NCBI RefSeq assembly: GCF_900142675.1
Contig: NZ_FRBS01000003.1
Coordinates: forward strand, 62,001-126,000
DNA: 64,000 nucleotides
Origin: Shouchella rhizosphaerae
GTDB taxonomy: Bacteria; Bacillota; Bacilli; Bacillales; Bacillaceae_D
Direction: 5' to 3'
Part shown: one piece after another, positions 26,060-35,525 of the stretch
Numbering within the stretch: the first letter of the stretch is position 1
How the letters are laid out: every line of letters begins with the position of its first letter
Translations under genes and position numbers: made by a program
Notes under the pieces: model-generated
Told to the model about the DNA's origin: nothing
Database searches by the model: none
What the model saw: the letters and a program-made list of their open reading frames with translations, nothing else

Positions 26060-26947
26060 TTATTTCGATGCCGTTAGTTTCCGGTGCACGTAGCGCCCAA
26101 GCAAACGGGCCAACAAATTGAATAGCAACACAGCGAAAATCAGCACAAGCGCAGCCCCGTCTGCTACTTCCCGCGCGTCGGGGATCAAGCCTTGCGTATT
26201 GATTTTCCAAATGTGAACAGCGAGTGTTTCAGCAGGACGGAATACGTTTAATGGCGATGTTTCCGAAAAAGGATTCAAATTCATCCAATCAAGCCGTGGC
26301 GTCGTAACGCCTGACGTAAACAACAACGCTGCTGCTTCGCCAAACACGCGCCCTGCCGACAAAATTACACCAGTCAAAATTCCAGGAAACGCCGCTGGCA
26401 AAATCACGGTCCGAATCGTATCCCACTGGGTAATGCCCAGGGCAAGGCTTGCTTCTTTTTGCTCTCTCGGAACGCTCGTGATCGCATCCTCGACCACACG
26501 GACCATTACTGGCAAGTTAAACACCGTCAGCGCAAGCGCACCGCCTAAAATCGAGTAACTCCAACCAGTTAGCTGTACAAATACGAGCAACCCAAACAAA
26601 CCGACGACAATGGATGGCAAAGAAGCGAGTACTTCAATACAAGTACGAATAAAATCCGTTACGCGTCCTGGCTTTGCATACTCGGCCATATAAATGCCTC
26701 CGCCAAGTCCAAGAGGCACGGTAAACAACATCGTTAAAAATAAGATGTAAAATGAATTAAACAATTGTGGCCCAATCCCGCCGCCAGCTCTGTAGGAGCT
26801 TGGTGGGTTTGTAAGAAAGGCCCAGTCAATTTGGGCAAGCCCCCTCACAAAAATATAGCCAATTAAGCCAGCTAAAACAGCAATAATGATTGCGGCAATG
26901 ACTGTAAACATAGACGTTGCGCATTTATCCGCCCATTTTTTGTTCAT
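26060..26947 (-). CDS. pstA: Phosphate ABC transporter permease PstA
   Basis: 295 residues with six hydrophobic helices, an integral membrane channel subunit. The EAA loop typical of ABC permeases is visible as [39 protein letters not shown] precedes ATG 26947. The start overlaps the pstC stop by 4 bases (ATGA), so translation is coupled. Confidence 0.95.
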   Translation of the reverse strand: MNKKWADKCATSMFTVIAAIIIAVLAGLIGYIFVRGLAQIDWAFLTNPPSSYRAGGGIGPQLFNSFYILFLTMLFTVPLGLGGGIYMAEYAKPGRVTDFIRTCIEVLASLPSIVVGLFGLLVFVQLTGWSYSILGGALALTVFNLPVMVRVVEDAITSVPREQKEASLALGITQWDTIRTVILPAAFPGILTGVILSAGRVFGEAAALLFTSGVTTPRLDWMNLNPFSETSPLNVFRPAETLAVHIWKINTQGLIPDAREVADGAALVLIFAVLLFNLLARLLGRYVHRKLTASK

Positions 26948-27879
26948 GAGAATTTCCTCCTAGATGACAAGAACCGTACAAGAATAATAAACAGATAGGA
27001 CATAACGAGCAAAATCAAGCCGAGTGACCAAAGGACATTGTTGTCAATGCTTCCTGGTACAGTATGTCCCATATTTAATGTAATGATGGTCGTTAACGTC
27101 GCTGTGGAATCAATGAGCGACTCTGCAATTGTCCGCGAGTTGCCAATGACCATCTGTACGGCCAATGCTTCGCCAAATGCACGTGCCATTCCTAGGACAA
27201 CTGCTGTAAGCAACATAGGTCCAGCGGCTGGAATGAGTACCCGGTAGATCGTCTGCCAGCGGGTGGCGCCAAGCGCCAACGACGATTCACGCAAACCGCC
27301 AGGAATCGAACGCAGTGCATCGGTTGATATACTTGTCACAGTTGGAAGGATCATGATCGATAATACAATCATGGCTGATAGGAGGCCAAACCCTTGGCCA
27401 CCGACATGGTCGCGTATAAACGGAACAATGACGGATAAACCGATAAAACCATATACGACAGATGGGATGCCAACGAGCAATTCTACAGCAGGCTGCAAAA
27501 TTTTTCTGCCCCAGCTAGGCGCAATTTCCGTCATATAAATCGCTGCGCCAATTCCGAGAGGAGCAGCGATCAATGCAGATAAGATCGTTACAGCAAATGA
27601 ACCAAAAATAAACGGTAGCGCGCCATAAGACGGCCCACCGGCGTCCGCTCCCCTAGTCGGGTTCCAATCTAAGCTCGTCAAAAACTCGATTGGACTGACG
27701 CCATCGATTACAAATGCTTGCAGTCCACGAATAACAAGAAACAGCGTAATCGCAATGGTTGTAATAATGATGAGCGCAGCGCAGGCGTAAACGATGATTT
27801 TTCCTTTGCGTTCAGCTTTTGCTGCTTGTTTATTGTTTGCTTTTAACAAACGGTCCGCTACCGATTGAGAAGACGGCAT
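26944..27879 (-). CDS. pstC: Phosphate ABC transporter permease PstC
   Basis: 311 residues with six predicted helices and a cytosolic N-terminal tail. The EAA-type loop reads LRESSLALGATRWQTIYRVLIPAA. It pairs with PstA to form the membrane channel. GAGGGGGAAACTGTC precedes the ATG. About 90 nt separate it from pstS, with no strong terminator seen, so pstS and the rest are likely co-transcribed with some attenuation. Confidence 0.95.
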   Translation of the reverse strand: MPSSQSVADRLLKANNKQAAKAERKGKIIVYACAALIIITTIAITLFLVIRGLQAFVIDGVSPIEFLTSLDWNPTRGADAGGPSYGALPFIFGSFAVTILSALIAAPLGIGAAIYMTEIAPSWGRKILQPAVELLVGIPSVVYGFIGLSVIVPFIRDHVGGQGFGLLSAMIVLSIMILPTVTSISTDALRSIPGGLRESSLALGATRWQTIYRVLIPAAGPMLLTAVVLGMARAFGEALAVQMVIGNSRTIAESLIDSTATLTTIITLNMGHTVPGSIDNNVLWSLGLILLVMSYLFIILVRFLSSRRKFS

Positions 27880-27969
27880 GACAGTTTCCCCCTCATGATT
27901 TGCCCTGTTTTTGCCCTACGTGAGAATGGCCTCTACCTTGCCGGCAGCGACCTTCTTCACTTTTCTTTA

Positions 27970-28890
27970 TTATTTTGGTGTATCGTTTCCTTCCGCATCT
28001 CGTTCAACTTGCATGTCCGCTTCAGGAATGTAGCCCATTTCTGGGATCAACGTGCCTTGTACAAAATCACCTTGCAAATACTCAATGAACTGTGCCGTTA
28101 AGCCTTCAGGTTCGCCTTTCGTGTAAGAATGCATATACGCCCAAATTGGGTATTCACCTGAAATGACGTTTTCATCTGTTTGTTCAACGCCATCTACGGA
28201 AAGCGGCAAAACCGTTCCTTGTTCGTCATAATAAGAGAAAGCGAGATAACCGATGGCCCCAGGTGTTTCACTAATGATTTTCATCACGGCATTGGAAGAG
28301 TCCTCCGTAATGTCTCCTGGAACAGGCTCGTTGTCTTCAAGGCCATATTTCACAAATGTATCCCTCGTCCCAGAAGAATCTGGGCGGTTCACAATCACGA
28401 TTTCTTGGTCAGCGCCACCAAGTTCGCTCCAATTGGTTACTTCCCCTGTAAATACAGCAATTAAATCTTCAGTCGAAATATCTTCAACGCCTACTTCAGG
28501 ATGCGTTGCCGGCCCCATGCCTACAACGGCAATACGGTGGTCGACAAGTTCTTCAGCGGGAATATCTTCTTTTTCTTCAGCAAACACATCGGAGTTTCCA
28601 ATTTGGACTTGTCCGCTTGCAACAGATGACAGTCCTTGGCCAGATCCACCTGCTTGCACTGAAATGCTTGCATCGATATTTTCATTCATAAACTCTTCAC
28701 TTGCGGCTGCAATTAGTGGCTCCATTGCACTTGAGCCTGACACTAAGATGCTGCCTGACGCTTCGTTTTCTTCAGTATTATTGCCTTCTGCCGAATCTGT
28801 CTCTGCTGGCTCATTTGCGTTTCCGCCTCCGCAAGCGGTGGCAACAAACAAAAACGACGCAAATACTGCTCCTAATTGGACTTTTTTCAT
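27970..28890 (-). CDS. pstS: Phosphate-binding lipoprotein PstS
   Basis: 306 residues. A lipoprotein signal peptide (MKKVQLGAVFASFLFVATAC) places the lipid-modified Cys at residue 20. A short acidic Asn/Glu-rich linker leads to the type 2 periplasmic-binding fold. Phosphate-binding strings include SGSSAMEPLI, SVQAGGSGQGLSS, GNSDVFAEE and RPDSSGTRDTF. ATAGGGGGAGAAACGTTA precedes the ATG. The acidic sequence fits a protein exposed outside the cell at high pH; that is an inference. The leader carries Pho boxes. Confidence 0.95.
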   Translation of the reverse strand: MKKVQLGAVFASFLFVATACGGGNANEPAETDSAEGNNTEENEASGSILVSGSSAMEPLIAAASEEFMNENIDASISVQAGGSGQGLSSVASGQVQIGNSDVFAEEKEDIPAEELVDHRIAVVGMGPATHPEVGVEDISTEDLIAVFTGEVTNWSELGGADQEIVIVNRPDSSGTRDTFVKYGLEDNEPVPGDITEDSSNAVMKIISETPGAIGYLAFSYYDEQGTVLPLSVDGVEQTDENVISGEYPIWAYMHSYTKGEPEGLTAQFIEYLQGDFVQGTLIPEMGYIPEADMQVERDAEGNDTPK

Positions 28891-28932
28891 TAACGTTTCT
28901 CCCCCTATATAGGTTTACGTCTTACAAGGGTA

Positions 28933-28986
28933 AGTATAAGGATCGAGTATTAAGCTTATTTATGGCTAATGTTAAGGTTTTGTAAA
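28933..28986 (-). promoter_or_regulatory. pstS promoter with PhoP-box-like repeats
   Basis: On the minus strand TTTACA (28981-28986), TTAACA (28970-28975), CATAAA (28959-28964) and TTAATA (28948-28953) follow each other with 5-base spacers, an 11-bp period. This matches the Bacillus PhoP repeat TT(A/T/C)ACA. TATACT at 28933-28938 fits a -10 box with no good -35, as expected for a PhoP-activated promoter. Confidence 0.75.
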
Positions 28987-29063
28987 GGGGAGATGACAGC
29001 ATGAATGCCGTCACCATGCAAGGTGTCAAACACCGCTATATTTTAATGGAAAGAAAAAGGCAT

Positions 29064-29090
29064 AAAAAAAAGCAACGGACATGCCGTTGC
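29064..29090 (-). terminator. Terminator of the dinB-like gene
   Basis: GCAACGG (29072-29078) pairs with CCGTTGC (29084-29090), with a T8 run on the minus strand. It is preceded by GTTTGTCTGCAGTCTGGAG, nearly the same string as before the pst-phoU terminator. Confidence 0.85.
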
Positions 29091-29173
29091 TCCAGACTGC
29101 AGACAAACTTTGCGTACAGATGTTTTTGCTAATCCATTCACCTTTCAACGTCAGTCTACTGCCTTTATTTCTG

Positions 29174-29650
29174 CTACCCTAGTTGCTGTTCTTTCGTTGG
29201 GCCGTATACGCCAGGAACGGTCAAACCCGCTTGGCGAAGCAAAACAGTCATTTGCCCGCGATGATGGATTTGATGATTCACTAGTTTCCGTAAAATCACA
29301 CCCCGTGCTACTTTAGCTCCAATAAAGTCAACTTGCTCTTCGAGCGCTTCGTCGCTTAACGAGCTTGCTTGTTTTGCTAATTCAGCGGTAACTGCTTCAT
29401 AGGTTTCCACTATTTCCTTAATCGATGGAGGCTCGTTTGACAAATCAGCGCTTATGTGGAGCGCCAAGCCAACACCTCCGGCAAAAAACGCTGGCGTTGT
29501 CGCCAAATGCCAACTAAGCCAAGAAAGTGTGTTGTGCCCTTCGGCAATCGCTTGGTTTTTCTTTTCGTCGGTCACGGCACTAATTACCGACTTTGTCAAG
29601 TCTGCTTCTTCCTGCCACTCTTGCAAAAAATCGTTAACTGTACGATACAT
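29174..29650 (-). CDS. DinB-family metal-binding protein
   Basis: 158 residues, a four-helix-bundle DinB/YfiT-type protein. The three metal-binding His are expected in SWHLAT (near 47) and NHQIHHRGQM (near 130). Members include thiol-dependent transferases and many with unknown reactions. AAAGGGTGATTCA precedes the ATG. It is monocistronic with its own terminator, and the substrate cannot be inferred. Confidence 0.85.
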   Translation of the reverse strand: MYRTVNDFLQEWQEEADLTKSVISAVTDEKKNQAIAEGHNTLSWLSWHLATTPAFFAGGVGLALHISADLSNEPPSIKEIVETYEAVTAELAKQASSLSDEALEEQVDFIGAKVARGVILRKLVNHQIHHRGQMTVLLRQAGLTVPGVYGPTKEQQLG

Positions 29651-29770
29651 TGAATCACCCTTTCATCTAGCCTATAAGAGAAGTATACAACATTTCCACT
29701 TCTGTGCTAAAGCTTGTCCACTGTTTATCACACTTTGTTTTAAAAAGGCACCGGCCAGCTGTAAGCTTCT

Positions 29771-31246
29771 TTATTGCGGCTGCGTCCCTTGCCAAAGTTC
29801 ACTTTGTTCAAACGCATAAGCCAGTTGGAGAAGACGGTGCTCCTCTCCTTTTCGTGCCATTGCTTGCACGCCGATGGCAAGCCCTGTTTCATTTTTAAAC
29901 AAAGGCATTGAAATCGCCGGTTGCCCCGTTAAATTGGCTAGTTGGGTAAAAGGCGTATACGTCAAGCTTGGCAAAAACATTTCATAGACTAGATCAAGCT
30001 GTTCCTTAGGCGGCAACTCCTGGACAAGCGCTTTTAAAGAACGCTCTTGTGCAGGCGCTGGTGTTAATTCACCAATCCTTGGCGCTACGCTCGCCGTGGC
30101 AGGCGTCAAATAGAGGTCGTATGTCTCATGGAACCAATGGGTAGCTGCTGCAGCATCGTCCCAAGCAGCAAGGCTCGCCGCATATTCTGCTGCGCGGACG
30201 TTGTCTCCGTACTCCGCCAATACCCATGATTCCATTTCAAAGTCATCTTCATTTAGACAGCGGCCAAGGGCTTGGCCTAGTTGTTGGCGCAAACGAGACA
30301 TTTCTCCTGCATTCATCAAATAATAATGCCTCATTAGCTCGACGCCATCAATTGGCGGCGCTGCTTCCTCAACATGATGACCTGCCTTTTCTAGCCAACG
30401 GACTGCCTGTTGCAATGCTGTAATCGCTTCTTGTGAAACGGGAGTCCCAACAGGAGATTGGGCGGAAAAGGCGATCCGCAAACGTGGCAATTGCTCCTGG
30501 AGTGTGTGTTCATAACGATTTGCAAACAATGGTGTTTGAAAAGCGGCTTCCCATTGGACTGTTTGCAGCACATCCAATGCTCGAGCGCTATCGCGGACAG
30601 AGCGGCTCAGCACAAAATCGATTGCCGCTCCTTGCCATTGTCTGCCGACACCTGGCCCGACTGGCGTACGGCCACGTGTCGGCTTTAAGCCTACAAGCCC
30701 GGTAAACGAAGCAGGGATGCGAATCGATCCTCCTCCGTCGCTCGCTCCCGCCAAAGGAACAATGCCACTAGCGACAGCCGCTGCAGCCCCACCGCTAGAC
30801 CCACCTGGCGAATAGTCTAGATCGAGTGGATTCCGTGCTGGGCCATGGAGTTTAGGTTCTGTAATGTTTTTCAAGCCAAACTCAGGGGCATTGGTATGGC
30901 CTGCCATAAGCAACCCCGCTTGCTGCAATGTCCTCGTATAGTGGCTAGTCACTTTAGCTCGCTCCTGTTTAAATAAAGCCGACCCAGACGTGAGCCGTGC
31001 CCCTTTTAAGGCGTGGGAGCTATCTTTAAGCAAAAATGGCACGCCTGAAAACACACCGCTTTTGGCTGCTTCCTTCGCTTCTTGGTACACTTCCTTTTCA
31101 CGCTTTGAGACAATCGCGTTCAGCTTTTCCCATTCGTAGCTAACTTGAAAATGGGCATCGAGCACTTCTTCTGGTGAAACGTTTCCTGCTTGAATGAGCT
31201 CAGCCAACGCTACACCATCGAGACGTTTGTAATCAGATGAATCCAT
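29771..31246 (-). CDS. Amidase, amidase-signature family
   Basis: 491 residues, full length. The Ser-cisSer-Lys triad is visible as K74 (PFLLKDSSH), S150 ([16 protein letters not shown]) and S174 ([14 protein letters not shown]). It hydrolyses carboxamide bonds; the family also includes GatA, but no gatC or gatB is nearby. The residues around the pocket resemble stand-alone amidases rather than GatA. AAGGGGGGAGAAGC precedes ATG 31246. The next gene upstream is a glutamine-amidotransferase-like hydrolase, so the two may act on related amides; that is only proximity. Confidence 0.88.
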   Translation of the reverse strand: MDSSDYKRLDGVALAELIQAGNVSPEEVLDAHFQVSYEWEKLNAIVSKREKEVYQEAKEAAKSGVFSGVPFLLKDSSHALKGARLTSGSALFKQERAKVTSHYTRTLQQAGLLMAGHTNAPEFGLKNITEPKLHGPARNPLDLDYSPGGSSGGAAAAVASGIVPLAGASDGGGSIRIPASFTGLVGLKPTRGRTPVGPGVGRQWQGAAIDFVLSRSVRDSARALDVLQTVQWEAAFQTPLFANRYEHTLQEQLPRLRIAFSAQSPVGTPVSQEAITALQQAVRWLEKAGHHVEEAAPPIDGVELMRHYYLMNAGEMSRLRQQLGQALGRCLNEDDFEMESWVLAEYGDNVRAAEYAASLAAWDDAAAATHWFHETYDLYLTPATASVAPRIGELTPAPAQERSLKALVQELPPKEQLDLVYEMFLPSLTYTPFTQLANLTGQPAISMPLFKNETGLAIGVQAMARKGEEHRLLQLAYAFEQSELWQGTQPQ

Positions 31247-31305
31247 GCTTCTCCCCCCTTAACTGCCTCATTATACTTGACAATCACAAGCCACGCCAAT
31301 CTTTG

Positions 31306-32004
31306 TCATTTGCAGGAGGCGATGAAAGCATGAAACAAACGGGTTGAAAATTCATCGTCTACTAACGTTTCTGGGTGCCACTGGACGCCGACTTGAAAAG
31401 GATAGCTAGCGCTGTTTTCAATCGCCTCAATCACACCATCATTTGTCCAAGCCGAAGCTTGAAAACCTGCAGGAACTTTCCTGACCGCTTGGTGGTGGTA
31501 ACTGTTGACGTAAGCGGTATTTCCTTTTGCGAGCATTTCCAATCGCGTGCCTTGCCCGATTGTAATCTGATGGCTTTTATAGGAACGAGGCGCATGTTGG
31601 CGATGTTGAATGAGCGGCTTCGCAAATTGGCTCGGCAAATCTTGGTACATATCCCCGCCTCCAGCAATTGCCAATATTTGTACGCCCCGGCAAATGGCGA
31701 GAAGTGGCTTGTTTCGCGCCAGCAACGCTTTCGTTAACGCCACTTCAAACTGGTCCCGTTCCGGTGTGATTTCCCCAAGCAACGGATGAGGATCTTCTCC
31801 AAATAGCGCTGGGTCAATATCCCCTCCACCTGTAAGCAGCACGCCATCCACCATGTCGGCATAATGCTCAGCTTTATCCGCGATGTTTGGAAGCACGACT
31901 GGAAGCACTTCCGCATCATTGACAGACCAAATATTTGCAAGCGTCGTGCTGAGCAACGTTTCTTCAGCAATAGACGATGTAATGCCGATGATTACCTGTT
32001 TCAC
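31306..32004 (-). CDS. Class I amidotransferase-like gamma-glutamyl hydrolase (PuuD type)
   Basis: 232 residues from GTG 32004, chosen because GGGAGGAAAGC lies directly upstream; the frame stays open to 32055. It is a free-standing class I glutamine amidotransferase domain. The nucleophile is Cys in LLAICRGVQ (near 105), the oxyanion strand is LLTGGGDIDP, and the His-Glu pair is in VQWHPETL near the C-terminus. PuuD-like relatives hydrolyse gamma-glutamyl-GABA and similar compounds. No polyamine catabolic genes are nearby, so the substrate is open. Confidence 0.85.
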   Translation of the reverse strand: MKQVIIGITSSIAEETLLSTTLANIWSVNDAEVLPVVLPNIADKAEHYADMVDGVLLTGGGDIDPALFGEDPHPLLGEITPERDQFEVALTKALLARNKPLLAICRGVQILAIAGGGDMYQDLPSQFAKPLIQHRQHAPRSYKSHQITIGQGTRLEMLAKGNTAYVNSYHHQAVRKVPAGFQASAWTNDGVIEAIENSASYPFQVGVQWHPETLVDDEFSTRLFHAFIASCK

Positions 32005-32167
32005 ACGCTTTCCTCCCGTCACAGATTGCTCCTTTAGTTTATGTATGGACGGCACAGTCTTGAACCTTTTGTTAAAAATCTACTAAAGACCTTCATTCAG
32101 TTGACACCGTTTGCCCCTTTCGTTACGCTCAAAAAGGACTACTGACGAACAGAAGGGACTCCTGTTT

Positions 32168-33289
32168 ATGAAAAAAATTGTCGTAATTGGTGGAGGCATT
32201 TTAGGAAGTTCCACAGCCTACCATCTTGCTAAAAACGGTGCGTCTGTCACGCTTATTGACGACAACCATCATGGGAAGGCGACACAAGCAGCAGCAGGGA
32301 TTGTTTGCCCCTGGCTTTCAAAACGCCGCAACCAAAAATGGTACCGCCTTGTTAAACAAGGCGCCGCTTACTACCCAGACTTGATCAAGCAGTTGGCCGC
32401 ACTTGGGCAAAAACAAACAGGCTATAAGCAAACGGGCGCATTGTGGCTCCATCAAGATTCAAAAGAACTTGCAGCCGCCTATGAGCGGGCCCGCCAAAAA
32501 CAAGCCGATGCACCAGAAATGGGTGAACTAACGGTTTTGTCCCCTTCTGAAACGCAAACGCTTTTTCCGCCCCTAAGCAACGATTTTGGTGCCGTTCATG
32601 TGAGTGGCGCAGCGCGTGTCGACGGCTCTAGCTTAAATAAAGCCCTGCAACAAGCTGCCCAAAATCTTGGCGCTACCCTTATTCCTGCAAAAGCAACGCT
32701 TGTTCGTGAATCACCCCGTAAGCTCAGCGTTTATGCTGACGGAAAACGAGTGCAAGGGGATGAAATGGTCGTTGCTTGCGGCGCTTGGGCAAAAGAGTTG
32801 CTCGCTCCCGTTGGCATTGCCGTGGACGTGCGGGAACAAAAAGCACAAATCATCCATTTACATCTCGAAACAAACACAGATGAATGGCCAGTAGTCATGC
32901 CACCTGGAAATTCCTATTTGCTTGCTTTTGAGAACGGCCGCATCGTTGCAGGCACAACCCATGAGGATTATCCCCGCTTTAATACAGCCGTGACTGCTGG
33001 GGGAATGCACACGATACTGGCCAATGCTCTTAATGTTGCCCCAGGGTTACAAAAAGCAGAATGGCTTGAAACGCGAGTCGGGTTCCGTCCCGTCGTCCCT
33101 CATTTCCAACCGGTCTTCGGCTTGCTTCCTGGCGTAGAGGACGTGTGGTTTGCCAACGGCCTCGGCTCAAGTGGCTTAACGACTGGGCCTTATATTGGCA
33201 TGCTTCTTGCACAGCAAATGCTTGGCAATCGGATGTCTCTTGATCCTGAAGACTACAAAGTCGCTACCATCCTTCAAGACAATCGATAA
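32168..33289 (+). CDS. FAD-dependent amino-acid oxidoreductase (DAO family)
   Basis: 373 residues from ATG 32168 (AGAAGGG upstream). The frame is open from 32111, but the extra 19 residues would precede the dinucleotide-binding strand. KKIVVIGGGILGSSTAYHLAKNG is split here as KKIVVIGGGILGSS and TAYHLAKNG, the FAD Rossmann motif, with LIDD at the end of the second strand. A C-terminal GLGSSGLTTGPYIG closes the FAD site. It oxidises an amine or amino acid such as a D-amino acid or glycine. It is the only plus-strand gene between 15.4 and 40 kb and is convergent with the UDG gene. Confidence 0.88.
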   Translation: MKKIVVIGGGILGSSTAYHLAKNGASVTLIDDNHHGKATQAAAGIVCPWLSKRRNQKWYRLVKQGAAYYPDLIKQLAALGQKQTGYKQTGALWLHQDSKELAAAYERARQKQADAPEMGELTVLSPSETQTLFPPLSNDFGAVHVSGAARVDGSSLNKALQQAAQNLGATLIPAKATLVRESPRKLSVYADGKRVQGDEMVVACGAWAKELLAPVGIAVDVREQKAQIIHLHLETNTDEWPVVMPPGNSYLLAFENGRIVAGTTHEDYPRFNTAVTAGGMHTILANALNVAPGLQKAEWLETRVGFRPVVPHFQPVFGLLPGVEDVWFANGLGSSGLTTGPYIGMLLAQQMLGNRMSLDPEDYKVATILQDNR

Positions 33290-33341
33290 AAGCGTCGAAT
33301 TTTATCTTCCTAATAGGGCTGATGAGACGGGAAAACCTCTT

Positions 33342-33986
33342 TCACCCTTGTTCATGTAACGAGTCGAGCACGGCCCGCAATTGCCGCATATCGTTTGTAA
33401 TCGTTGTTGCTAATGTTGGATTGTAAAAGACAGAAGCCGGATGGAATGTCGGAAAAACATGTTGTTGCCGCTCTCCTCGTACTAGTTTGCTAGATTCAAG
33501 CGATGGCAATTGCAGCAAACGGGTACAAAATGGTTTCCCGTGAACATCTTGAAGGTTGAGGCCCGGGCCGACAAGGCGTTTAAGGGCAATTGCCCCTAAC
33601 GTTACAATGAGCTTCGGGTCCAGTTGGTTGATCATTTCATCGAGAAGGGGAGCGTGGGCAATGATTTCCTTTTGTGTCGGCGTTCGGTTTCCACGCTCCT
33701 CAATTGGCTTTTTGCTGCTTTTAACATCATGCTTATAAGGGCGGCTTCTCACAACGCTCGTAATATAAATGTCCTCTCGGTTTATGCCCGCTTCTTTTAA
33801 AAAACCATTCAAATTCGCCCCTGCTCTGCCAGTAAAAGGCTTGTGCGTTTGTAATTCATCACGCCCTGGCGCTTCCCCGACAAACAAGACGTCAGCCTCC
33901 TCGTTTCCGCCGCCGAGGAGAAAGCCTTCACACGGATACGGAGCGATTCGCTTTTTCCCTAGTTCTTGTAACTGTTTGCTAATCAT
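33342..33986 (-). CDS. Uracil-DNA glycosylase superfamily protein, without Fe-S cysteines
   Basis: 214 residues. It matches family 4/5-type uracil-DNA glycosylases: FVGEAPGRDEL (motif 1), PFTGRAGANLN, TSVVRSRPY, LIVTLGAIALKRL and TFHPASVF (motif with catalytic-loop His). Iron-sulphur members carry Cys where this protein has Ser (VVRSRPY) and His (EIIAHAPLL), and only one N-terminal Cys is present. So it probably lacks the 4Fe-4S cluster. The start overlaps the end of the small gene at 33979-34137 by 8 bases, suggesting coupled translation. Confidence 0.85.
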   Translation of the reverse strand: MISKQLQELGKKRIAPYPCEGFLLGGGNEEADVLFVGEAPGRDELQTHKPFTGRAGANLNGFLKEAGINREDIYITSVVRSRPYKHDVKSSKKPIEERGNRTPTQKEIIAHAPLLDEMINQLDPKLIVTLGAIALKRLVGPGLNLQDVHGKPFCTRLLQLPSLESSKLVRGERQQHVFPTFHPASVFYNPTLATTITNDMRQLRAVLDSLHEQG

Positions 33987-34137
33987 GGCTTTTCCCTTGC
34001 TCCTTTAACCGGGCTTGTTCAATAGCCAATGCCATTTCGGTCACGCAACGTTTTCGTTCCTCTTCCGTTTTAGCTTGCATAAACCGTTTATACAAGCCGT
34101 CCATATCCGCTTGTTCAAAATCAGTACAGGCACACAC
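33979..34137 (-). CDS. Small Cys-containing protein coupled to the UDG gene
   Basis: 52 residues starting at GTG with AAGGAGG and an 8-base spacer, a convincing ribosome binding site. The sequence begins with CACTDFEQADMDG and continues as a charged helix (KRFMQAKTEEERKRC, EMALAIEQARLKEQG). It has three Cys. No family is recognised. The stop overlaps the UDG start by 8 bases, so the two are almost certainly co-translated. It may be a partner or simply a leader for UDG. Confidence 0.6.
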   Translation of the reverse strand: MCACTDFEQADMDGLYKRFMQAKTEEERKRCVTEMALAIEQARLKEQGKSHD

Positions 34138-34294
34138 GACTTGTTCCTCCTTCTAACGAAGCAGCTTCTCTTTATCGCAAGCCAGCATCTGCGCCCGCTC
34201 CGTGTTTAGCAATGGAGACAACACAGACGCTCACCGAGCTGTCTTCTTCCATCTTCGCTTTGTTCCTTCTTAAGAAGCCACTAAATCGGTCTAC

Positions 34295-35440
34295 TTAATT
34301 AGTATAGACGGATTCCCCATTTATAAACGTTTCTCTTACAACCGTACCCGCTTGCAATGGCGAACCGCTCCAAATGACAAGATCCGCATCTTTGCCTGCT
34401 TCAATCGTGCCAAGACGGTCGTCGATATCAAGATGCTCTGCTGCCCTTACAGTAATCGCTTCCAACATCCGCTGCTCGCTAATCCCGTATTTTAATGCAA
34501 AAGTGGCAGTCGTTAACAAATGTTCAATCGGAATAACAGGGTGGTCTGTCGTTATCGAAAAAGGCACATTTTTTTCAGCAAACACTTGAATCGTCTCCCA
34601 ACTTTTGTTGGCAAGCTCTTGTTTCGAGCGAGAAGAGAACGTTGGACCAATGGTAAAGCGCACGCCACTGTTCGCTAGCTCTTCAGCAATAAGATGGCCC
34701 TCTGTCGCATGTTCAATTGTAAGCCGCAACGAAAACTCATCGGCAATCCGTAAAACGGTCATTATGTCATCTGCACGATGGGCATGGACACGCATCGGCC
34801 GTTTCCCTTCGATAACAGGCACAAGCTGCTCCATTCCTAAATCCCGTTTTTCTAATTTTCCAGCACGCTTTCGTTCGGCATAGTCTTGGGCGTTCATTAA
34901 GGCTTGCCTGAAAACGGCAGCCACCCCCATACGCGTCACTGGCGCTCGTCCTTTTCCCCCATGGACACGCTTTGGGTTTTCCCCGAGTGCAGCTTTCATC
35001 GCAGAAGGGGCTTTAACGGTCATATCAGCAACAGTACGGCCTGCTGTTTTTAAGATGCATGTTTCGCCGCCAATCACATTGGCGCTTCCTGGTAAAATTT
35101 GTACAGTGGTAACCCCAGAGTTGCGGGCGTCGTTAAAACCTGGGTCTAGCGGATTAACGCCATCGATCGCCCGGACTTCAGGTGTGCATGCAGCCGTTGT
35201 TTCATTGAAATCATGGCCATCATGGCCGAGCCCTTGTGTGTGGACGCCTAAGTGGGTATGTACGTCAATTAAGCCTGGCGTCACCCAGCCCCCTTTCGCG
35301 TCGATCTTTTCAACCCCCTCTGGCACTACAACATCAAGGCCGACTTCTTTTATGCAGGCGCCTTCCACCAAAACCGTTCCAGGGACAGCTGGCTGATTCG
35401 CAATGCCTGTCCATACGAGCCCGTTTATAATCGCTTTCAT
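34295..35440 (-). CDS. Amidohydrolase (imidazolonepropionase-like metal-dependent hydrolase)
   Basis: 381 residues from ATG 35440 with GAGGGGATCGA before it. It is a TIM-barrel amidohydrolase. The metal-binding HxH is in PGLIDVHTHLG, followed by MRVHAHRADDI, TIEHATEG and the catalytic Asp in SITTDHPVIP. The C-terminal GTIEAGKDADLVIW is the usual small beta domain. It is related to imidazolonepropionase- and prolidase-like hydrolases, substrate unknown. It sits alone between abrB and the UDG pair. The 157 bp downstream (34138-34294) hold no convincing gene. Confidence 0.88.
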   Translation of the reverse strand: MKAIINGLVWTGIANQPAVPGTVLVEGACIKEVGLDVVVPEGVEKIDAKGGWVTPGLIDVHTHLGVHTQGLGHDGHDFNETTAACTPEVRAIDGVNPLDPGFNDARNSGVTTVQILPGSANVIGGETCILKTAGRTVADMTVKAPSAMKAALGENPKRVHGGKGRAPVTRMGVAAVFRQALMNAQDYAERKRAGKLEKRDLGMEQLVPVIEGKRPMRVHAHRADDIMTVLRIADEFSLRLTIEHATEGHLIAEELANSGVRFTIGPTFSSRSKQELANKSWETIQVFAEKNVPFSITTDHPVIPIEHLLTTATFALKYGISEQRMLEAITVRAAEHLDIDDRLGTIEAGKDADLVIWSGSPLQAGTVVRETFINGESVYTN

Positions 35441-35494
35441 TCGATCCCCTCTTCCTATACGAGTTCTTTTTAGTATACAATGTTTCGGCAATAG

Positions 35495-35525
35495 AAAAAC
35501 ACCGAAACCTTAGCGGCTTGCGGTG
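35495..35525 (-). terminator. Terminator overlapping the end of abrB
   Basis: On the minus strand CACCGCAAGCC pairs with GGTTTCGGTG with one bulge and one mismatch, followed by TTTTT. The left arm is part of the last abrB codons, and the stop codon lies in the loop. Confidence 0.65.

Noticed and set aside
29001-29130. Small plus-strand frame starting MNAVTMQGVK
   Set aside because: It runs through the dinB terminator hairpin and poly-A region; coding is unlikely.
34172-34252. 26-codon minus-strand frame (MEEDSSVSVCVV...) with AAGGA upstream
   Set aside because: The spacer is 11 nt, it resembles no family, and it is too short to support without conservation.
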